Positions 11,355 through 23,700 of a stretch of DNA of 64,000 bases are shown piece by piece (positions within the stretch are counted from its first letter, which is position 1; each line of letters starts with the position of its first letter). The notes beneath the pieces were generated by a model. The model was given only the letters and a program-made list of their open reading frames with translations, was not told where the DNA came from and did not search any database. Source of the stretch: Burhinus oedicnemus (lineage: Eukaryota > Chordata > Aves > Charadriiformes > Burhinidae); NCBI GenBank assembly GCA_008921705.1, contig VFFE01007622.1, positions 1,209,501-1,273,500 on the forward strand. Reading direction: 5' to 3'. A program made the translations under genes and the position numbers.

Positions 11355-14300
11355 AGTTAAGCATGGGGCAAGAAGATGTTCCAGGATGATATACCATCAT
11401 GTTGCACTCCTTACTGTGGAGCGTTGAGTTTTTTGTCTCTGCAGGCAGCTGTCTTCTGCTGAACCTCATCTCTCCTGGCAAGTATCAGTGCCGACAGTAG
11501 TCAGGGAGGTACTGACAAAAACAGCCAGGGTCTGAGAGGAGGAAAATTTATCTTGTCATCTCAATAAGTGCCAGTATTTTCCTGAATTGCAACCTTTGAT
11601 TTTTTTTTTTTTTTTTTGACACAGTAACAAGATCTGCTATGCCAACTGTGTTAGACTACCTGGCAACTCGGTCAAGTTTTGAAATGAGAACTCTTCTGTA
11701 ACTGAACTGAGGGTTGGTTTTTTTGTTATGTCCTCTGTGTGACTGCTAGCAAAGCATCCTCAAACTGGAAATATACCTCAGTGGTTTAGTCAAAAGCCAT
11801 GTAAAAATCAGTTGTCATCACTGCTAATAACCAGGCCTAAACAGGTGTGCAAATCGTTTGTTTGTTTCGTCAATTCTTAGTTTATGGAGGGGAAGAAATA
11901 ATTCAATGGGATAGAGCAGTGGCTGGAAGTCGTCTCCACAACTGGATTCTGCAGCTTTGCGGCTTCTCAGAATTCATACTAGTTTGTGGGAAAGCGGCTA
12001 ATTTTTGGGGTTCCCTTAAACCCTCCTACATGCAAAAAGTGGAATTTCAGACTGGTAACCAAGACAACTGTCTAGAAATCCCATTCTCATTTAGCATGTG
12101 CCAGTTCTACTGTGAAATTCAATACATCAAATGTTTGAATATTCTCAGAGTAATTTGCTAGGCAAATGCATTTCAGTACCGACACCCAATCTGTAAAATT
12201 GGGATAGGTTTTCTGATTATTTTTAATTTTGTTGGTTTATTTCTTAAATAATGGCATTATTATTATTTTTTAAATAGTATGAACGTAAATACAGCTGTTC
12301 TTACTTTGAAGGGCAAACCAGTAGCGATGGCAGCTATAATCTTACAGGACCATATTGACTTCTCTAGACCAAAAACTATATTGAATGTGTAAAGAAAAGT
12401 CTAATCTGTCTTTTTTCTTTTTCTTTTCTCCCTCCATTTTTTCTTGGATATATAGTTGATGATCCAAATACTATGGATTATTTGAGTATTTGTAATAAGT
12501 TAGAGAATCAGACGTTTTTAACCACACGAGGGCACACCTTGGCACAAAATTAATCACTTGATGGACAAAATATGTAAGAGGAAGGAAATAGGCAAAATCT
12601 GTCTCGCTAAGGACAGCTGCTCTATAGGACAATTCTAAGGATGTTTTTATTTGTTTCTGACTCCATACAATGTGTTACAAATAATCCTGGTCGGAGTAAA
12701 AGAAACTCTTATGTGGTGCAATCCATCGTCTGTCCTGTTAGGATAGTTTTCATTCTTGGAAAAGTGTTAAACTTGAGGGAGCAGATGTGCCCAGTGCACT
12801 AAAAAATGCAAATATAGGGAGAAAGATGATGTTACTCTGCTTCTTAAATGTGCTGTGATGTTAGAATTGTCAGTGACTAGATCCCTTTCTAAAATGAAAG
12901 GTAGGGGGATGGAAGGGATAGGGAGTAAAATTTCTTTAGCTACAATTAAACTTGTTCAATAATAGGACTTCCATTGTAATTGTAAGAAAATCTTTGTGCC
13001 TACTGGACTTGTGCTTGGTTTTTTTTTTTATTTAAAGAAACTCTTACGACACTGCTGAGGCGAGTAAGCTGCAACCTAGAAGTGTCTGAAGGCATCACAG
13101 TTGAGAGAGTACCTTGCACTGGGCTAGTTCCCCTTCTTAACTGCAGGTTAATTTTGCTTTGAATTACACAAGGCCTAGACTAGCCTTAAATAGGTGTTTC
13201 TGAGAAGCAATATAAATTAGGAATCAAATGCTTTAAATGTGTAGAAGTTCAAATTAAGAAACACTCAGATTAATAAGCGAACACTGATTATTTTAATATA
13301 TGCACAATCAACGGTTGGTGTAAATTGATTCCTTGAAAACATAAAGGTTTGAGAAGACATCTTAGGTCCCAGAGGTTGATATTGTATTTTTTGTCTGTTG
13401 TGCAATAATACAGTTTAAATGGTATCACTCGACAACAATGCTTTTGATACTTGAAAAGAAATTATTGGTTATTTTTTCTTACTGTGAAATATTTGCACTG
13501 TCTGAACTTTCTGGTTAACTTTGTAACTGTTTAACTTTTTTACTGGCGTTAATTTATTGTGCTTGGTATTTGATATGCTAGTCTCCTGTCTAAGTGTGAA
13601 ATTTGTCATATTTAATTGAATATTTTTATTCTCTACACAGTTGTTTGTCTTGAGGGCTTTTCTTTTACTCTCTCTTCCTGAGAATTAACTGAAAGATGGC
13701 TTAAAAAGTCGATGCTTACCTACTTCTGAATTGTACGCATTAATGAAAGAAAGAGGCTGTAGTGCATTGTACCTACAGGGAAAAATCTATCTGCCTGTCG
13801 GAGCTCTTGTGGTCAGATTCACCAGTACCTGCATCAGTGAATCCAGTGAAGTAAAACTATTACTGCCTTAATAATCTGAGATTTCAGTCGTAATTTCTTT
13901 GATGTGCAGCCCTTCGACTGGCTGCGAACTGCAGAACTGAATGTGGCTTTGGGGAGTCGGGGGGAGGAAGGTACTTCAGCCAGCAAAATCCAACATGTTC
14001 TATCCCGTCAGCGCATTAGCAGCTGTAGCCATGTTGGAACTGCAAAGTAACATGTCAAGTTCAACTTGAAGTGAGAATGAATTGGTGACTGTCAAAAAGA
14101 ATAATTGAGTAAAACTGACTACCTCAGTTCTGTTTGTCTTTGAGTCTTCTAGCCTGCTGTGAACTTCCACATCTTAAGGTAAATTAAGTAAAAACATGTC
14201 TCAGGTTTTTAAGAGCAAAATAAGTACAGTAGGAAGCATAAGCCATTTTTGAGCGTAGAACACAGCTAAAACCGTAGCTTAAACCAATCAGTTATGTAGC

Positions 14301-15500
14301 CTTAAGTGTAGTTTCCCCTGTAAAAGCCGGTATTGGTTTTAAATAAATACAAATTTTGCAGGCACCTACTTTAGGTGTGCAGACCATACTGTGGCAAGTC
14401 CATCCTGTTGCATCTCTTACGTGTGAAAACTTTGAAATACAGCCCAAATAAGCCTTTGTGTTTTCACCAGAGTAGATAGGGCAGCAGGAGCCCTGGAAAT
14501 AGTGCTAAGAGATAAATGAGTTCGCTTGTCTGTAGCAGAAACTCTTTCAGTATATAATATCCACAGTTTTAATCTTTTAAAAACATTCCATGTTTGCTTA
14601 TGGAATAAATTAATCTTGTGCTCTCTTTTTACCCCAGTAGTTCAAATCTGTAGCATTTCAGTTAGAAGTCGAGGCAAGTCATACTTTAGGAACACATTTT
14701 TCTAGTGTTTCAAACAATTCCAAGGAGGAAGGATAGCTTTTGGCTGGAGTATGCAACAAGTAAAATTTCACTGAAAAGCAGGCAATTCATTCCTCTTGAA
14801 ATGAGTTGACGTCTTGGGAGACTGTCACAGCCATGGATGTAGGTTAATTACTGCAAGAGAATTTTTGACCCCCATTAATTGACTGTCGGTGCAACGGAGC
14901 CCATTCTTTCTGCCGAGCACTAGTAAATTAGTAAGACTGATGTCACTTCAGAGCAGAAATATCCACAATCCGTTGCAAGAGGCGGTTGTTTTTAAATCTT
15001 CCTGTCCTGCAAATCTTTCTGCTTGGATATATTTCAGTAGAGGGAGGTGTACGTCCTTCTGTCCCCATGTGTCCGACGGGTGACTTTCAGCCTGCTGAGC
15101 AGGTCAAGGTCTTTCCCCTGCAAGACTGAACAACCAGCTTTCGCTTGGCTGAATGTATCGCTCTTCAGGATTTGCATCTATTTGTATATTAAATAATGGG
15201 ATCTTACACTACCAGACTTCCAAAGTGCAAATGTTGCCTTTTTAATGTGAAGCTTACCTTGGAGATAAAACAACTGTTTTGAGAGAAATGGCTGACCTTG
15301 AACATGTGTTTCTTATTTTGGTACAGAATGTAAATACAGAACAAACTATTTTACATAGATTTTGACTGGATTGAGATATAAGGGCTAATTTTTGTTATTT
15401 ATGGAGTAAAAATTTCCTTATTTTACTGTGTAAAAAAAAAAAAGTATGTCATACGAAAGAAGAAAAAAATGTTCATCAATAAAATGTCCGTAGAAAATTG
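11355..15500 (+). other. LMLN: Probable LMLN 3' UTR
   Basis: About 4.1 kb of AT-rich sequence follows the LMLN stop with no convincing coding exon or acceptor-led frame. Poly(A) signals on + lie at 14342-14347, 14604-14609 and 15478-15483. The last is followed by a T/G-rich stretch (gagttttcttgtcc), as expected downstream of a cleavage site. The true transcript end needs RNA data; a shorter UTR is equally possible. Confidence 0.5.
15478..15483 (+). terminator. LMLN: AATAAA, candidate distal LMLN poly(A) signal
   Basis: Canonical hexamer with a T/G-rich element about 20-40 nt downstream. A second AATAAA lies at 15557-15562. The nearest upstream + strand gene is LMLN. Confidence 0.5.
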
Positions 15501-17595
15501 AGTTTTCTTGTCCATTTCTTTGAGAGCTGACAATTATTAACTGCAAGAATAAGCGCAATAAATAGTAATTTATTTTGTAAGAATTTTGAAAAATGAAATT
15601 ACATCAAGTCTGCATATTGATCACTTTATTAAACTGTTATTTGATACACTTTGAATGTAAAATGTTTTATAAGCTCATACATGACTTAGAAGTTCAGCCT
15701 GCCGGTGAAGTAAGGAGGTTCCTGAATTCTGTATCCCATCCTCATGTATTTCATAATTAAAAATTATGCAATATTTAAGTCTTTTTCCACTTGAAATGGA
15801 AGATCATCATTCCCTGTTTTGTGTAAAGGATTTGGCCACGTGATTCCCATTTCAGCAGAAGGAATGTTGGCGCTGCCCTGCGGAGCCCCGAGTCGCTGGC
15901 TGTGACCAGACTCGGAGCTGGAGGAGCTGAGCCACCTTCGCTGCTGCTCAGCAGGGATCAGCGATGCTGCAGCCACACTTTCTGGTACCCGAGCCAGCTT
16001 TGCTAGCTGTGAGATTCAGATTCTTAAAATACATTTATAATTACAGGTAACACATTTTTTATATATATATATTACTCTGATAAATGTGAAAGATATAACA
16101 TTCCTCTAAAATGCAGAGTGGAGACAATTTTATAATCTAGCTTTTTTTTTTTTTTAATCCCTAAGCAATATGTCAGCGAATACATAGAGAGACTAAAAAA
16201 CCCACTTGCCTTCCTCTCTGCTATTTTGGAAAATCAGATAAAGCAAAGCAAAAGTAGGTTACTCTTCCTTTTTGTTTGCCTTGTCTCAAAATAGGAGTCT
16301 TTCAAAAGTGTATTAAAGCTTATAAAACGTGCCACTGTTCATTTCATAGATGGCTTCAACTCCAAAAAACACCAGGTATGTAAAGTTACCCAAGTACAGC
16401 TATAAGGTTTAAAAACTTTTATGTTTCTAAAATTAACACCATTGGTAGCAAAATAAAAAAAACCCCTGGTATATGAACCAGTTTGTGTTTAAAATTCAGA
16501 AGCAGATAGAGGGATCTCTCTTCTGGAGTGTAAGGTGCGTTGCTTAAGCTACAGCAGGATCAGGGCATTAGCCTGCAATGTGGAAAGATGTGGGAGTTGC
16601 GGGGGTGTCACTCCAGTGGGGTTTCCCAGTGGAGTTAAAATGCAGCCCAGTTTCAAATGCAATTTTACAGGCTTTCTGTGCGTCTACAGCGGTCATTTCC
16701 ATGCATGTATAAAAAGTCAAGTATCACAGAAGGTATTTCGCCGTTACTTGTTACGTCCTCAAAATAACAGCGTTGCACAAGCTGAAAGCTGAGTTGTGCG
16801 TGCTTCCTCCTTGTCAGCCTCCAGCTCTTCCCCCTCAGCTAGTACCAATTAATGACTATGACTTGCTGAGAAGTCCTGACACTAACACAAATGTATTTGC
16901 TTATTCCACATTTTTTTTTCTGTATTTTAATGGAATACAGTAAGTGTGACTAAGGTCAGACTACTACTGCGGGTTCCTAGTGTCTTGAATTTCAAACAAA
17001 CAAAAAAACCCCCAAACCCCTTCTTTCTCCTTCCCCCCAAACCCTTAAACGATTTTATTTGTACATCTGCTGAACACTGATGTGTGTCTGAGCGCAGTAA
17101 CGATACCTGTTTTTCCAAAGAGGCTTACGCTAGGAAATGAAATCAAGCAAGGGCTGAATGTCACAAAATACAAAAATGTTAGTTGTGTTTGAGGGGAATT
17201 ACAGAAACCCAACGTTTGCCCACGTGATTGCATCTTAGTGCTGTCAACTTGAGTTTTTTACTAGAATTTTTCTGTTTGGATGAGTTCTTCGATTTTTCTG
17301 CATCTTGTGCTGTTCTGCAATATTAGTAGGCAAAATGTTGAGGTTCACATGAACGGGATTGAGCTCTTGTTATGGAAATTACAAGGGGAACTGTTTTCAA
17401 TCAACAAGAAAGTAGTTCTAGGCAAATGCCCACATTAGTAACTCAAATCAAATACTGTTAAATTGTACATTCATTTCCTGTTCCTTGGGTATAATGTTGA
17501 AATGAAAGGCAGATTTTTACCCCCAGAATGAGGATACTGAAATACATTCTCTGTTGCTTTTACAGCAAGCGTTGTCACACAACCTGTTGCTCTAC
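15501..17595. other. Convergent interval between LMLN and GPD1L2
   Basis: No exon-like frame with splice sites is visible on either strand. It could be GPD1L2 3' UTR if a distal poly(A) site is used, otherwise intergenic. It holds TA and T homopolymer runs (about 16,055-16,070 and 16,141-16,155). Confidence 0.5.
15625..15630 (-). terminator. GPD1L2: AATAAA, candidate distal GPD1L2 poly(A) signal
   Basis: This minus-strand AATAAA lies about 2 kb beyond the stop. If used, the GPD1L2 transcript would end within about 100 nt of the putative LMLN end. Confidence 0.3.
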
Positions 17596-17601
17596 TTTAT
17601 T
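17596..17601 (-). terminator. GPD1L2: AATAAA, candidate proximal GPD1L2 poly(A) signal
   Basis: TTTATT on + reads AATAAA on -, about 65 nt past the stop codon, giving a very short 3' UTR. More distal minus-strand signals lie at 17054-17059 and 15625-15630. I cannot tell which is used. Confidence 0.45.
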
Positions 17602-17664
17602 TGCTGTGGAGTGGACAGAAGTCCTGGAAAGATGAGAATGCGATCAGGTGAGGAGAGCGGATCT

Positions 17665-17761
17665 CTAAATGTGCTCTGGGTGGTTCTGCAGGCACATGAT
17701 GAAATCCTGGATCGATTGACCCTGGTAGCAGATCTTGTAGATGGTTGTAAATAATGGAAAC
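17665..17761 (-). CDS. GPD1L2: GPD1L2 exon 8 (C-terminus and stop)
   Basis: It completes Lys318 and encodes [31 protein letters not shown], then TAG (17667-17665). The ending CLQNHPEH is the family C-terminus, so the protein is full length. Acceptor TTCTTTTAG. Confidence 0.95.
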
Positions 17762-20700
17762 CTAAAAGAAGCGCGTAGCAATGAAAACAGTTTTTAAAGT
17801 TTATATAAACATATCCATTCCATTTATAATGGAAAAAAATCTTTCTTTTTTTTAAATGTTATGTTAAAAGAAAAATAGGGAAATTTTTCTTTCTCTTTAC
17901 TATATAATTTTAACTTGGAGGTACCTTTACTGGAAGACTATAAAAGACCAGTATGAAAACAAAGCAGTAGGAATGAAATTAGGGCAATTAGGAGGAGCTA
18001 GGGCCAATTTTGGGAGGTGACAGCAGAGAAGAGCTGTTTTGGAGCTAAAATTCTTATCCAATGTTTTCATTTACTGAAAAAATCTTGAATTGCCTATCCC
18101 CTTTTTCCTCCTGTGGGAAAAAAGCGTTGTGTTATTTGTTTTCACTACTGATATCTCAAAGAGTAAAAAGAATGAAAATGTCTAATGATTTTCTCTTCCT
18201 GGCTTAAAGGGTTCTTTTCCTTTTGCAAGCTGTCTTAAACATTATGTGGTAAAAAATGAGTTCACTGAATGACTCCAAGCTTAGTGTGTAACTAAGTGCA
18301 ATTATAGAGATACTTATTAGATCAAGTTTTGATTTAAAGTTCACATCCTGTCAAAATGAGCTTTTCTTTTCTCCCTCTCATGTTTGAAAGATAATGCCAC
18401 TTGAATCTTCTGTATCTGTTATAATTTTAATAGGATTTGTTTTAAGTATTCATTTAGCAGCGTTTGACCTCTAAGTCCTTCTAATGTATGAGGGAACAGG
18501 ATGGAGGGAAGTTTAGCTCTTCTATTGTGTAAGCTGAGACAAAGATTTCAAATTATAAATAATCTTACGTTACTCCAAACAACTAGAAGTGCTTTTATCT
18601 CGGTGTTATTTGTCGCACTGAAGCATTGATATCAGCACATATGAGCTATTCAATGCGTATAAAATTTTTTGATTAGGAGTCTATTCCTGAATTTTATACT
18701 GAGATAACCTAGTTAACGTTTGCACTGAGAGCAGTGTTGCTGTAAGCTGTAACGATGATGTACTGAGCACAAGAAACTCTTTGGCCCATAGATCATGTTT
18801 GCAAGCTGACTGTGTGTATGGCCTTCAGTCTTACTTAGGGGGAGAGGGGTGTCTGGGTAGCTCCTTTGGATTATTATCATTTTTTTGGTTTCCTCTACAT
18901 CTGTGGTTTGTTTTTTTCTGATGCTGTTTAGCCTTCGTGCCGTTTTACCGGCCATGGCAATGAGGGGTCAGGCTAAGCTGAGCTCTAACGGTGGCCCAAG
19001 ATGTAGAAGGCAGTTGTTACAGAAACGAACAAGATAATTAAACACAAGTATCATTAAGGAGGTATGAATCGCTCATTATTTGTTGTTGATTCCCCGTTTT
19101 TTAAAATAAAAGCACTTACTTATCAAGCATATTTTTCTGTTTCAGAATCTTGTAGACTTCAGCTGAGGTCTGAGGACCCTGCAGCTTTTGTCCGTTCAGC
19201 ATCTCATTTTCCAGTTCCTCAATGGACTAGAAGAGAGGAGACGGATTACTTGGATCAGAGGGGACACTGCTGCAATACCAGCAGTTATCAAGAAGGTAAA
19301 CAGCTAATGATGCCTTTGTAAAACACAGAAGAAATTCTTCATGTGTTACTGTAAATTATTTCAAAATCCTCCTTACTTTTCCTGTGCGAGCAAAGGCTTC
19401 TGCTACTTTTCTGTTGCGTCCCCCATAGCAGGTAGTGATTAGGTCAGCGACACCGCAGCTTTCCAGAAAAGTGGCTATTGATACTGGTCCCCTGCAGAAC
19501 ATCTTGGCAAAGGCCACCATTTCCATAAGGCCCAAACGTATAACTGCTGCCTTCGTATTATCGCCGAAGTCCAGTCCATCGCAGAACCCAGCTCCCACTG
19601 CTACGATGTTCTAAAAACAGTTTAGTGTGAAACATAGAGGAGGAAAGGAAATGGTCAGGCAAAATGTGCGGTTCATCAGCGTGCACTGAGCTTTATGAAA
19701 ATCCCAGAAATCTGTTTTCACCAGAAGGAGCTCCAATTTCCAATGGCCGCGAGTTTATCTTATGAAGAAGGTGGACAGCTAGTTACTGTTGAACAAAAGT
19801 AGCTGGACTTCTAGAAGATTTTTGTAAAGTATCCACTGTTATTGCCATGGGCAAAAATCAAAGCAGCTCGTTTAATATAGTAATATTGCAATCCTGTAGT
19901 GTGTATGCAATTAATGGTTTGGTTTTCTGTGATTTCCAAAACTGACCTTTCTGGTTTAGCTATTGAAAATACCCAACATGGCGTCATGCCTGTCTAGGTT
20001 TTCTCTGTGGGTCTCCAATGCAAACAGGCACGGGTTCTATGTACAGATGCTGCAGCAGATCAAATTTTGGTTTTGCCTGCAAAAACAGTCAGTAGAATTG
20101 CCCTTTTCTAGAGCTCTAAAGAAATCTCTTGGCATCCTAAACATCTTCACAACTCCTCACCATCGTCCTGCACACCTCCCTTCCCATCTCTCAATTCCCA
20201 GCCCCTAAGTAAATCCCTAAAGAAGTGTAGTTCACCGTGTTTGAGTAATATGTCACCTAGTGCTGCCGTTGAAGTGTTTGCTCCAGACACCCATGTGCCC
20301 CAGTGCAGATTTTTTTTTTTTTTCAGCAAAGGCAATGCCAAAGCAGTGATTTCAAGAAGAGCAAAGATTTCCCACAAAGCAGAAACAACCTCTCTCCCCT
20401 CTGTGCCTGTTCGCGGTTCCAGTCTGTGGCCAAAAGCAAAATCTGGGAGTATTTGGTTTCGTATGTAAAGAAACTTTTCTTTTTGTATGTAAGGCTAAAC
20501 AGGACCGATTCTGTCCTAGCCAGTAGTCCCCCCTTGTCCAAGGAAAGGTGAATTATTGAAGTACAAATGATTGAATGTATAAAAAATGTATAAAAAAAAA
20601 TACAAAGGATCACAGGCTGGAGTCACTTTCAGCACTTCTAAAAGCAAACTGAATCACACTCAAGTGTCCCCTCATTGGAAACCTGGTGATTTCGGTATCG

Positions 20701-23700
20701 TTTCTGATCCAGCCTGGGATTGCTGAATGCCGCACAGATGTGCTGCCAACACAGAGCATCGCTTCTGATGCCAACTTTCTAGTAGGTTTCTACTTGAACC
20801 ATGGTATACGTTATTAGTGGGAGCTACAATATGTACAAGAGTCTTTGTTCCATGTGCTTACAACATGCAGACAATAAAATACAGTGGACTAAATTATGCC
20901 CTCAGAAGCAGAGGTGCCTCCGGTAAAATAAAGATAAAAATACAACTATTTTGAAATGCTTTGCCAGCAGTTATATTTTTAAGTAATTTTCCCCTTTTTT
21001 ACGGGTTGGAAAACTGGCATGTGAACTACTGGTCTTGTCCACGCTCACTCAATCGGCCAGTGGCAGGACTCATATTAGAGCCTGTGGCTTACAGAAGATT
21101 CAGGTGAGGGTAGAATTTGGCCTTAATAAAAACATTTTGGTTTGAAATCACTTACTTTTAAGGCTCCACAGATCTCCACTGTATCAGAATCTAGCACCAC
21201 GGTAATCCTGAAATTGGGAGTCTGCATTAATTCTTTAAAGATTTCCCCTTGTTTTTCGTTTTTGCACCCTGTGGGAAGGAAGGGTGAAAGTTAGAGAGTT
21301 TTTGCAATGTTTCAGAGTACACACAATTAACTGAAACCTGAAATAAGGGCCTAGGGACCACTTTAGGTTTTGTGGTCCCAGTAACTGGGTGTTGCCAAAC
21401 AAGAGATTTGTGTGACAGCAGCCACAGCAGCTGCTGGAAGCCAGTGGTAAACATATGCAAGTCCCAGGGCATTGACCAAGCATCGCTTAATAACACTTTA
21501 AAGAGCTTAAAAATAGGTAGCGCCTAATGCAGCTTTCTGCCTGAGAAAGCCTGTATAACCACAAACCTTGCAAACAATAATATTTACAAACCGCTTTGTA
21601 ACAGCACAATGGTATAATTGCTGCTTTGAAAATGTAAACTGGTATAATTGCTAACTATTATTATGGGGTGCAAATGATTAATGCCCCATTAATTCCCAAT
21701 TACGGGAAGATCCACAGATGAAGAAGTTGAACATTGGCACTGCTCAAACACTTTTGTTACCAGTTCTATGGAGGTCATGTATCATGTCGTTACGGCGCTC
21801 GCCCTACGTATTGAGAGGAAGGGTAGCCAGTTGGGCAAAGACTTTTGAATGGAGTTTCACTTCATTTTTATATGAGGCAACTTGGTTTCCTTCAGGGAGA
21901 GCTCAGCAGTGAGGAGCTGTAGCATTTTCCACCTGTTGCTCCTGGAGGGGTTCTGGGCATTCAGTATTTTTGAGTATTAAAGAGCCTGGGCAATAGCACT
22001 CTGGTAGCTGTGGGGTTTCTGCCCCACCTCATGAGAAACTTTGGATTTGCTTCTTGTCCTTCACAATAATTGGTGTTGGGGGATACCCAGCCTCTTTAAG
22101 GTGGCTGTTTCTGGGCTATCTGGCTTTCCACAAGGACAAAAGCGAGGGACAAAGCTCTCTGCACAGCCATCATCACAGCATGGCTTCAGATTGGGCCAGC
22201 AGAAGTTCAATTACTCCCAAGAAAATGAATATTGCTCAACTCTCCTTATCATGTCTAGTCCTGTTTGTGCCCAGTTGCCCTGCCAGCAAGAAATGCCCAG
22301 CCGGTGTGGTTTGCACTGGTACTGTAACAGTTGCAAGGCAAAGGAACAGTATTGCAACAACAATTTTTTTTTTTTTTCCTTCCCTAGCTATGGAAGGATG
22401 TAACTTTAATTTTGACTGACTAAAAATCAATGGGTTTTAAAAACTACTGGATGAACTTCCCAAATGAGGTCAGACCTGGTTCTGGGAGGATCTGAGGCTA
22501 TGTCTTAGCAAGCAGTCTGAATGGGAGGGAGGAACAGAACATTACTGGGGGGTTTTTTGTTTTGGTTTTTTTTCTGTTTGGTTTTTTTTTTTTTTTTTTT
22601 AAAGAAAGAAATTTAAAGATGGAGAAATGCACCTCGGGGAGCGTGAGCACATACGAGCTTCTGATTACACTTTTTTATCTAGACTGTATAGTGTATCAAC
22701 TGCCGATGTACTCAGCGTTGAGCCGTGTGGGCACAAAAGGTGGCTCTTGCCAACTCCTCCAGAAACAGGATTAAGTTGTAATTTTTTAATGGATTAAATT
22801 AGCTCTCAGCACTAAAACTTGGATCTGATCCTGTCAGCACTGAACTCCCTGGAAATCATGCTGCCTCCCTGAACGAGCTCAGCGGGCACTGCACCCACTG
22901 CACCACTCGGGAACCATGCGGGACCCATTGTGTCCCCCTGCTTTCTCCAGAGGTTATCCTGTTGCCCAGCCACAGGTGACGTCAAACCACAGCGAGTGGC
23001 TCTAATTTGCTCTTTGCAATAGTTACCAATGGTGGTTTCACAGAACTGCTCATCAGCCACTTCTTTGGCTATGTTGGCCCCCATAAGCACGCTGATTTCT
23101 ATTTTCAGTTTCTCTCGAATGAGGTCAGATATGAGCTTCAGGCCTTCAGGACCCTCATCGATCCCCTGAATAAAAGGCAACAGTCAAAGCCAAGTTATTA
23201 GAATAGGAAACTGACAGCACTAGAGCACCGGTAAAGCAGAAGGTGTCCTCTTGCCCGCAGCTCTCCGGTTTTAATTGGAAGGATTTGGGTCTTATGTTCA
23301 CTAACATTAGCCGTTAATACAAATGCTCTGGGTTTGCACTTTGATAACTGCAAATTCAAGGCAAGTTCGGGGAGAAGGTAGCGACAGTCGAGGTAACCCT
23401 GCAAGAGGCCTCCTATCCAGTGCTGCTGTCCTGAGGCTTTCTTTGATGCCGTATTTTTCCTTTGTGTTAAATTCCTGTAGTACAGAACCAGACTTTCAAA
23501 TTAAGCCTACAAGCAGCGGCTTTTTTGCAAGATCTAAGTATTAGTCTGAGTGCTTCATTGGTATTAAGGAGTATACTGAACTGTCTTGGGTTTTTTTAAA
23601 CTAAAGGAAGAAGTAAATTTGTAGGAATTTCCTTCCTCTCCCACCTTCCTCTCCCCTGTGCACTGCTGCTTGTGAAATAATTTCTGTAAGGGGGGGAAAA

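Noticed and set aside
22041..22419. Two overlapping 120-codon frames in GPD1L2 intron 4
   Set aside because: They are in different frames of the same strand, end in a poly-T/Phe run and resemble no protein.
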